Shown here in pieces: positions 1 to 4,313 of a stretch of DNA of 9,542 bases. The stretch is from contig CAZOYN010000033.1 of NCBI GenBank assembly GCA_964584135.1, positions 1 to 9,542 on the forward strand, written 5' to 3'. The position numbers were made by a program, and so were the translations under genes. The notes under the pieces were generated by a model. It had not been told where the DNA came from. It did no database searches and worked only from the letters and a program-made list of their open reading frames with translations. The stretch is from CAZOYN01 sp964584135 (GTDB lineage Bacteria; Patescibacteriota; Saccharimonadia; Saccharimonadales; UBA4665). Position 1 is the first letter of the stretch, and each line of letters begins with the position of its first letter.

Positions 1-85
1 CTATGGGCTCGCCCAAAACAACCGCGCCGGCCACCACCGGCCCGGCCCAACAGCCCCGTCCCACTTCGTCAATACCAACCAACAT
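1..85 (-). CDS. rnhB: Ribonuclease HII, N-terminal fragment (partial, runs off left edge)
   Basis: RNase HII cuts the RNA strand of RNA-DNA hybrids and starts removal of ribonucleotides misincorporated into DNA. Only the first 28 codons are present. Read on the minus strand from the ATG at 85, they begin MLVGIDEVGRGCWAGPVV, which carries the family signature GIDEVGRG with the first two catalytic acidic residues (Asp6, Glu7), followed by the AGPVVA-type strand. The rest of the enzyme, including the later catalytic aspartates, lies outside the window. The start is secure because the signature normally sits within the first 10-20 residues. A TAGAAT box ends exactly 6 nt before the ATG, so the mRNA may have no leader. 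Close linkage of rnhB to rplS is common in bacteria; here a plus-strand gene is inserted between them. Confidence 0.9.
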   Translation of the reverse strand, partial: MLVGIDEVGRGCWAGPVVAGAVVLGEPI

Positions 86-91
86 ACCTTT

Positions 92-118
92 ATTCTAACA
101 GCTCGCCAGCATTGACAA
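92..118 (-). promoter_or_regulatory. Putative rnhB promoter (-35 TTGTCA, -10 TAGAAT)
   Basis: On the minus strand TTGTCA (118-113) is followed after 15 bp by TAGAAT (97-92). The spacer is shorter than the ideal 17 bp. Six bases separate the -10 box from the rnhB ATG, which would place +1 on the start codon. The -35 box overlaps the -35 box of the divergent plus-strand promoter. Confidence 0.5.
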
Positions 119-140
119 TCTTAAGTGTTTATGCTAATAT
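112..140 (+). promoter_or_regulatory. Strong sigma70-type promoter (TTGACA-17-TAATAT, extended -10)
   Basis: A perfect -35 box TTGACA (112-117) is separated by exactly 17 bp from TAATAT (135-140), preceded by TGC, which gives a TGn extended -10. This is the best promoter in the window. It would start transcription near 147, giving a leader of about 50 nt for the gene at 198. Confidence 0.8.
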
Positions 141-186
141 TATCCGGTTCTCCGCAAATCGCGTTGAGAACGTTACTACAGAGTAG

Positions 187-195
187 AAAGGGAGG
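187..195 (+). promoter_or_regulatory. Shine-Dalgarno sequence for the gene at 198
   Basis: The purine run AAAGGGAGG sits just before ATG 198. The GGAGG core is only 2 nt from the start codon, shorter than the usual 5-8 nt. The upstream AAAGG part has more usual spacing. It supports ATG 198 as the real start. Confidence 0.65.
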
Positions 196-197
196 CA

Positions 198-500
198 ATG
201 CGACTTCTCGTCGTGTTCATCGCCGGCCTGCTGTTTGTCGCCATCTGGGCACAATTCAGCATCATCAACCGTCGTGCAATGTCCATCATGCATGGCAGCA
301 TCTGGCAGAAGCTCTATCGTGACGCTTACGGCGACAACTTCCGTGAGGTATTCGCTAGTGAGCGGTTCTGGTTTATGGTCTTCGGCCCGTTGTGTACTGT
401 TGCCCTGCTGCTGTCGCGATACGGCGTGAAGGCGGCCAACGATCTTTTGCCACTGGCGCTTCAAAAAGTGCCTTCGCGCGGCAGATTCGCTCGGCAGTAG
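198..500 (+). CDS. Small membrane protein of unknown function, two predicted helices
   Basis: I do not recognise this 100-residue protein. Two hydrophobic stretches are visible. Residues 3-18 look like an N-terminal helix or uncleaved signal anchor, with Arg2 before it. Residues 57-72 look like a second helix flanked by Arg56 and Arg74. The connecting region (about 19-55) is polar, with aromatic and charged residues, and the C-terminus is basic (KVPSRGRFARQ). This suggests a small hairpin-type integral membrane protein. It is likely real because it has a near-consensus promoter, a purine-rich SD sequence, and is followed by a stem-loop and an intrinsic terminator, making a complete monocistronic unit. 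It lies on the opposite strand between rplS and rnhB. No function can be assigned. Confidence 0.7.
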   Translation: MRLLVVFIAGLLFVAIWAQFSIINRRAMSIMHGSIWQKLYRDAYGDNFREVFASERFWFMVFGPLCTVALLLSRYGVKAANDLLPLALQKVPSRGRFARQ

Positions 501-507
501 ACTTCGC

Positions 508-547
508 GGTGGGCGGGGAACAATGCTCATTGAGCACCCCGTCCACC
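508..547 (+). other. Large bulged stem-loop in the 3' untranslated region
   Basis: Bases 508-518 pair with 537-547 as 11 consecutive pairs, one of them G-U (G513 with T542). A 5-nt bulge (AACAA, 519-523) follows on the 5' side, then five more pairs (524-528 with 532-536) closed by an ATT triloop. It starts 8 nt after the stop codon of the upstream gene. No T-run follows it, so it is not a standard intrinsic terminator; the real terminator lies about 40 nt further on. It could stabilise the transcript, bind a protein, or be part of a small RNA. Confidence 0.6.
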
Positions 548-585
548 CCTGTCTAACCTTTCTACTCTAATTTACCCCCGAATTC

Positions 586-614
586 AAAAATCCCGGCTGA
601 AACCGGGATTTTTT
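586..614. terminator. Bidirectional intrinsic terminator
   Basis: An 11-bp stem (586-596 with 603-613; core TCCCGG/CCGGGA) encloses a 6-nt CTGAAA loop. It has a T-run on the plus strand (609-614) and, because the left arm begins AAAAA, a T-run on the minus strand too. It can end both the small membrane-protein transcript (plus) and the rplS transcript (minus, stop at 631). Confidence 0.88.
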
Positions 615-630
615 GTTACGTACAAAGGAA

Positions 631-1164
631 TTATTCGACTGTTTCGGCAGCATTATCGTGGGCGGCCAGGGCAGCCGCAACTTTGGCTTCGGCGGCGGCT
701 TCTTCAGCGGCTTTTTCAGCAGCCTTGGCTTCGGCTTCTTTGGCAACTTCTTCGTGGAGTTTGGCTTCTTCGGCTTCAGCGACTTCGTCGCGGACAGCGT
801 TAACGGCGTCACGGTCAAATTCTACCCCTGTTAAACGGGCTGATTTGCCAGTGCGGGCGCGCATGTAGGTCAGGTAGTTGCGGCGGACTTTGCTTCGCTT
901 GGTAACTTCAACTTTGACTACCAGCGGGCTGTGCAGCAGGAAGCTCTTTTCGACACCAATACCGCTGGCAATGCGTCGGACGGTAATGCGGCTGGTGTGC
1001 GAGCCCTTGTTATCGGTGCGGATAACTAAGCCCTGGAAAATCTGGATACGCTCTTTGTTGCCTTCGCGGATCTTTTGGTGGACACGGACGTTATCGCCGC
1101 TGCGGACGTCAACGACGGCCGCTTTGCGGTATTTAGCATTCAGCTTCTGGGTCACACTGTCCAT
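631..1164 (-). CDS. rplS: 50S ribosomal protein L19 with a long Ala/Glu C-terminal extension
   Basis: L19 binds 23S rRNA in the large subunit near the contact with 16S rRNA. Residues 1-112 align with the whole usual protein: the FRPGD-like segment (VRSGDNVRV, 20-28), GNKERIQIFQGLVI (35-48), the SRITVRRIASGIGVE stretch (58-72), and the basic end RARTGKSARL (102-111). Normal L19 is about 115-120 residues and stops near here. This one continues for about 65 residues (113-177) of almost only Ala, Glu and Lys, predicted to be a charged helix or coiled coil. The first ATG matches the family start. There is no clear SD sequence, and a -10 box lies 10 nt upstream of the ATG. The gene follows pilB after 41 nt and ends at a terminator. 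Confidence 0.95.
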   Translation of the reverse strand: MDSVTQKLNAKYRKAAVVDVRSGDNVRVHQKIREGNKERIQIFQGLVIRTDNKGSHTSRITVRRIASGIGVEKSFLLHSPLVVKVEVTKRSKVRRNYLTYMRARTGKSARLTGVEFDRDAVNAVRDEVAEAEEAKLHEEVAKEAEAKAAEKAAEEAAAEAKVAAALAAHDNAAETVE

Positions 1165-1174
1165 ATCTTGGTAG

Positions 1175-1203
1175 ATTTTACACTACTTTTACTTCTTAGG
1201 CAA
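1175..1203 (-). promoter_or_regulatory. Putative rplS promoter (TTGCCT-17-TAAAAT)
   Basis: On the minus strand TTGCCT (1203-1198) and TAAAAT (1180-1175) are 17 bp apart. The -10 box ends 10 nt before the rplS ATG, so the predicted leader is about 4 nt. The promoter fills the pilB-rplS gap, letting rplS be expressed independently of pilB. Confidence 0.6.
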
Positions 1204-1205
1204 GC

Positions 1206-2813
1206 CTAGCCGACGACGCGGAAGAGCTCGTCAAGGGTCGTTTGGCCGGCAATGACTTTCAGGATGCCGTCCTGCAGCATGGTCCGCATCCCGCTCTTAA
1301 TGGCGGCTTCTTCGATAGCTTGGGTCGATAGGATTGCTTTGGGCGTTTCCAGCAGACGGCGCAGCTCATCACTCATGGTAAATTGTTCGCGGATGGCCAG
1401 CTGGCCTTGGTAGCCATAGGGGTTGGCGTCGGAGCTGCCGGGTTTGTAGAGTTGCAGGCCGTCAAGGTTGGGCTTGTCAAAGTTTTCCGGCAGGCTGGCA
1501 ATGATTTCATTAATCTTTTGCCACTCGGCCTCAGACGGGCTGTAGGCTTGCTTGAGGTTGTCGTCCAGGCGGCGTACCAGGCGCTGGGCCATGACCATGC
1601 GGATGGCCGAGACAAACAGCGGGTTTTGGCCAATCACATCGGCCAAGCGTGTCAAGGCAGCAGCTGCTGACGAAGCGTGAAAGGTGCACAAAACCAGGTG
1701 GCCAGTGAGCGCCGCCTGTAAGGCCGTTTTGGCGGTATCCATATCGCGGATCTCGCCAACCATGACGGTGTCCGGGTCAAGGCGGAGTACGGCCCGCAGC
1801 TTATCCGCGAAGCTGGTGTCCTGGCCGCCCGGCTGAGACGTCACTGAGATCTGGGTAATGCCGGCAAACTGGTACTCGACCGGGTCTTCAATGGTAATGA
1901 TTTTGCGCTCCTCGCTATTGAGCGAGTTAAGCATGGAGTACAGGGTGGTTGTTTTGCCCGAGCCTGTCGGCCCCACAACCATCACCAGGCCAGTCGGCTT
2001 GGCAATAATTTGGTCAACCACCTGTCGCTCGTCTGGCGACAAGCCCAGGCGGTCCAGGATGTACATAGATTGGTCCATATTAAACAGCCGCATCACCACG
2101 TCCATGCCGTTAATCGTCGGCACGGTTTCTAGCCGGACATTCACGTCGACTTCGGTATCGTCGGCCATCTTAACTTTATGGGCAATATGGCCCTGCTGGG
2201 CTTCGTCAGCCGAGGTCGAAACGTTGGCGGCACTGGCAATCACCGACACCAGCACGCGGTATTTTTCCCGGCTCAAGTGGGCAATCGTGTGCAGCACGCC
2301 GTCAATCCGGAAGCGGATCCGGATATCCTCGGCCTGAGTTTCAATATGGATGTCCGAGGCGTTCAGGCGGTGCGCCTGCTGCACCAGATAAGCCAACATA
2401 TCATCGGCCCGCACCTGCTCCAGAATCTTGGAAATCTGGGCCACCAGTTCGGCGTTACCGGCCTGGTTGAGCGTGATATCACGGTATTCCACCTGCTTCG
2501 GCGGGTCATACAGGCGCATATAATCACGGTAGCCAACGTCCGAGATGATAGCAAAAGCAATGCGCTGGTCTTGAAACCGCTTGCGGATGCCAGACATGGT
2601 CTGTTGCGAAGTCGTGGTGGTGATACCAAAGAGGATGTTGCTTTGGTCAACCCGTAGGGGAATGACTTTCTGGTCGTACAACTCCGGCACCGTCAGGATT
2701 TCGGGATACAGCTGCTTGTCGGCGATTTGCGAAGTGTCAACATAATCCAGCCCCAGCACCCGGGCACGGCGCTGGGTAGCCTGTTCTTCATCGAAGCGGG
2801 CATCTTGGCTCAT
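1206..2813 (-). CDS. pilB: Type IV pilus assembly ATPase PilB (GspE/PulE family), cysteine motif absent
   Basis: PilB is the cytoplasmic hexameric ATPase that powers type IV pilus extension; the related GspE drives type II secretion. The 535 residues show an N-terminal T2SSE_N/MshEN-like domain (about 15-100), a PAS-like N2 domain (about 135-245) with SDIHIE, and the ATPase core: Walker A GPTGSGKT (281-288), Asp box ITIEDPVEY (306-314), Walker B VMVGEIRD (350-357) and His box LTGHLVLCTFHA (369-380). The C-terminal part (461-535) keeps the GYQGQLAIREQF and TTLDELFRV segments. Missing is the tetracysteine zinc motif normally following AQRLVRRL: residues 416-470 contain no cysteine. PilT is less likely because of the N-terminal domain. 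The ATG start has only a weak SD and a TATACT box 7 nt upstream. No other pilus gene is in the window. Confidence 0.93.
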   Translation of the reverse strand: MSQDARFDEEQATQRRARVLGLDYVDTSQIADKQLYPEILTVPELYDQKVIPLRVDQSNILFGITTTTSQQTMSGIRKRFQDQRIAFAIISDVGYRDYMRLYDPPKQVEYRDITLNQAGNAELVAQISKILEQVRADDMLAYLVQQAHRLNASDIHIETQAEDIRIRFRIDGVLHTIAHLSREKYRVLVSVIASAANVSTSADEAQQGHIAHKVKMADDTEVDVNVRLETVPTINGMDVVMRLFNMDQSMYILDRLGLSPDERQVVDQIIAKPTGLVMVVGPTGSGKTTTLYSMLNSLNSEERKIITIEDPVEYQFAGITQISVTSQPGGQDTSFADKLRAVLRLDPDTVMVGEIRDMDTAKTALQAALTGHLVLCTFHASSAAAALTRLADVIGQNPLFVSAIRMVMAQRLVRRLDDNLKQAYSPSEAEWQKINEIIASLPENFDKPNLDGLQLYKPGSSDANPYGYQGQLAIREQFTMSDELRRLLETPKAILSTQAIEEAAIKSGMRTMLQDGILKVIAGQTTLDELFRVVG

Positions 2814-2820
2814 TCTTACC

Positions 2821-2826
2821 AGTATA
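2821..2826 (-). promoter_or_regulatory. Putative -10 box of pilB
   Basis: TATACT on the minus strand ends 7 nt before the pilB ATG, placing +1 at or next to the start codon. No -35 box is recognisable at 16-18 bp. It shares a 47-bp divergent gap with the methyltransferase promoter. Confidence 0.5.
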
Positions 2827-2848
2827 AAGCATAAGCGTAGTGGTGCGG

Positions 2849-2854
2849 TATAGT
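2849..2854 (+). promoter_or_regulatory. Putative -10 box of the SPOUT methyltransferase gene
   Basis: TATAGT is followed by exactly 6 nt and then ATG 2861, the spacing expected if transcription starts on the A of the start codon. No -35 match is seen. This position favours ATG 2861 over an in-frame GTG at 2840, which lies upstream of the box. Confidence 0.5.
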
Positions 2855-2860
2855 GGGGTC

Positions 2861-3361
2861 ATGCGTTCCATTATTGTTGTCGCCCACAACCTGCGCAGCA
2901 CGCACAACGTCGGCTCGCTGCTGCGGACGGCCGAGGGCTTAGGTGTTGAAACCGTGTATTTGACCGGCTACACGCCCTATCCACTGGCCGAAAACGACGA
3001 GCGGCTGCCCCATTTGGCCCAAAAAATTGACCGCCAAATCGTTAAGACATCGCTCGGAGCGGAATTGCTCATCCGCTGGCATCAACAGCCTGATATAATA
3101 GAGGTACTGTCCGACTTAAAGCCGCGCGGTTTTTATATTGCCGCGCTGGAGCAAGTCAAAGCTTCAGTGTCACTGCCGGACTTTCGTGCCCCAGAAAAAA
3201 TTGCCCTGGTTGTGGGCCGTGAAGTCGAGGGCTTGGAGCCCGAGGTGTTGGCGATGTGCGACGCGGCACTGGAGATTCCCATGTTTGGTAAAAAAGAGTC
3301 GTTTAATGTTGTCCAGGCCGCCGCCATGGCCTTGTACCACCTCCGTTTCCCTCGCAAGTAG
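2861..3361 (+). CDS. SpoU/TrmH-family (SPOUT) RNA 2'-O-methyltransferase, minimal form
   Basis: This is a 166-residue AdoMet-dependent RNA methyltransferase of the trefoil-knot SPOUT class, which methylates ribose 2'-OH in tRNA or rRNA. The three family motifs are present: motif 1 NLRSTHNVGSLLRTAEGLG (10-28) with Asn16 and Arg22, motif 2 VVGREVEGL (117-125) with the conserved Gly119 and Glu121, and motif 3 IPMFGKKESFNVVQAAA (139-155). There is no N-terminal substrate-binding domain, so it is a stand-alone catalytic domain. Motif 3 normally reads SLNVS-A and here reads SFNVVQA. ATG 2861 is preferred over GTG 2840 because the protein then begins at the first beta strand (RSIIVVAHN) and a -10 box ends 6 nt before it. 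The target RNA cannot be told from sequence. Confidence 0.87.
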   Translation: MRSIIVVAHNLRSTHNVGSLLRTAEGLGVETVYLTGYTPYPLAENDERLPHLAQKIDRQIVKTSLGAELLIRWHQQPDIIEVLSDLKPRGFYIAALEQVKASVSLPDFRAPEKIALVVGREVEGLEPEVLAMCDAALEIPMFGKKESFNVVQAAAMALYHLRFPRK

Positions 3362-3365
3362 CTTA

Positions 3366-3374
3366 TGCTATAAT
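3366..3374 (+). promoter_or_regulatory. Extended -10 promoter of the CAP-domain gene
   Basis: TGC followed by a perfect TATAAT (3369-3374) makes a consensus extended -10. Only a weak TTTCCC lies at the -35 position (3346-3351), inside the end of the methyltransferase gene. Predicted +1 is near 3381, giving a leader of about 18 nt rich in A and C with no SD sequence. Confidence 0.65.
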
Positions 3375-3398
3375 TGAGGCACTTACCTAACAACAAAA

Positions 3399-4313
3399 AT
3401 GGCTCTAGCAACCCGCCCAAAACCCAGTGCCCACTATAAAAAACGTGTTGGCCAACATCACCGGCACAGTAAGCAGTATGTAAAAACCTACTGGCCGTAT
3501 TTGCCAATGCTGATGATGGTAGTGGTTGGCCTAGCCATTAATGTGCTCTGGGCCAACTCAAATGTGCTTGGCACCAGTAGCGATTACAGCGACACCAGCT
3601 TGCTCAACAATACCAACGCTGCCCGCGCCGCTGATAACGAAACTGCGCTCAGCATTGACCCGCAGCTCAGTGCGGCCGCGCAGGCCAAGGCTAACGACAT
3701 GGTCAGTCGCAATTATTGGGCGCACAATACGCCGGATGGCAAAACTCCTTGGACTTTTATTGAAGCAGCGGGCTATAACTACCAGCTGGCTGGTGAAAAC
3801 CTGGCCTACGGCTTTAATAATGCCGCTGACGCCGTCACCGGCTGGATGAATAGTCCAGAGCACCGGGCTAACATCTTAAATACCGGCTACTCCCAGGTTG
3901 GTTTTGGCGTGGCCAGCTCGCCGAATTATCAGGGCAAAGGCCCGGAAACGGTCGTCGTGGCTGAGTATGGCCAGCCAGCGGCCGCCGCAGCCAATATTAC
4001 CTTTACCGTGCCGCCAGCAGCAGGCACGGCCGGCGCTAAAGACGTCTTAGCTAGCCGCAGCGAACCGGCAACGCAGCTTGTCTCGCGCATCCAGTTGTTA
4101 ACCGGTGGCCGGGCCCAGTGGAGCTTATTCGCCGTCTCGCTACTAGGCAGCGCTGCCGTACTAACCTTTATCTTGCGCCACGGCCTGGGGTTGCGCCGGG
4201 TCTTGGTCCGCAGCGAGGTCTTTATCACGCGTCATCCGATGCTCGATATGCTCGTGGTATTCTTTGCCACTGCCGGGTTTGTGCTCAGCCGCTCCAGCGG
4301 TTTCATTCGTTAG
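3399..4313 (+). CDS. Membrane-anchored CAP/SCP-domain protein with three predicted transmembrane helices
   Basis: CAP (cysteine-rich secretory, antigen 5, pathogenesis-related 1) domain proteins are extracellular; bacterial members are mostly uncharacterised. The 304 residues show a basic, His-rich N-terminus (1-30), a helix at 34-51, a CAP domain (about 68-192), a low-complexity Ala/Pro linker, and two C-terminal helices (about 241-258 and 281-296) joined by a short basic loop. This topology puts the N-terminus inside and the CAP domain outside. The CAP cavity residues are present: His109 in YWAHNTPDG, Glu133 in AGENLAYG, and Glu154/His155 in NSPEHRANIL. The bacterial YkwD-type CAP domain is the closest match. 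The ATG lacks an SD sequence. The gene ends directly against dnaE. A surface or partner-contact role is only a guess. Confidence 0.85.
   Translation: MALATRPKPSAHYKKRVGQHHRHSKQYVKTYWPYLPMLMMVVVGLAINVLWANSNVLGTSSDYSDTSLLNNTNAARAADNETALSIDPQLSAAAQAKANDMVSRNYWAHNTPDGKTPWTFIEAAGYNYQLAGENLAYGFNNAADAVTGWMNSPEHRANILNTGYSQVGFGVASSPNYQGKGPETVVVAEYGQPAAAAANITFTVPPAAGTAGAKDVLASRSEPATQLVSRIQLLTGGRAQWSLFAVSLLGSAAVLTFILRHGLGLRRVLVRSEVFITRHPMLDMLVVFFATAGFVLSRSSGFIR

Noticed and set aside
129..530. Minus-strand 133-codon frame opposite the small membrane protein
   Set aside because: It would start inside the stem-loop at 508-547, has no SD and no hydrophobic or motif pattern, and the opposite strand has complete expression signals.
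631..825. Repeat-like GGCTTC/TTCTTC run considered as a tandem DNA repeat or CRISPR-like array
   Set aside because: There is no fixed unit length or spacer; the periodicity comes from Ala and Glu codons of the L19 tail.
613..834. Plus-strand Gly/Phe-rich reading frame opposite rplS
   Set aside because: It is the antisense of the GCN/GAR-rich codons of the L19 Ala/Glu tail. Its low-complexity sequence is explained entirely by that, and no promoter or SD sequence precedes it.
1858..2657. Two long plus-strand frames (about 159 codons each) opposite pilB
   Set aside because: They lie wholly antisense to an unmistakable PilB, overlap one another, show no family motifs and have no SD sequence. 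They are shadows of biased codon use.
2840..2860. GTG start at 2840 for the SPOUT methyltransferase
   Set aside because: It would add seven residues (MVRYSGV) not part of the fold, and lies upstream of the probable -10 box. ATG 2861 fits both family start and promoter.
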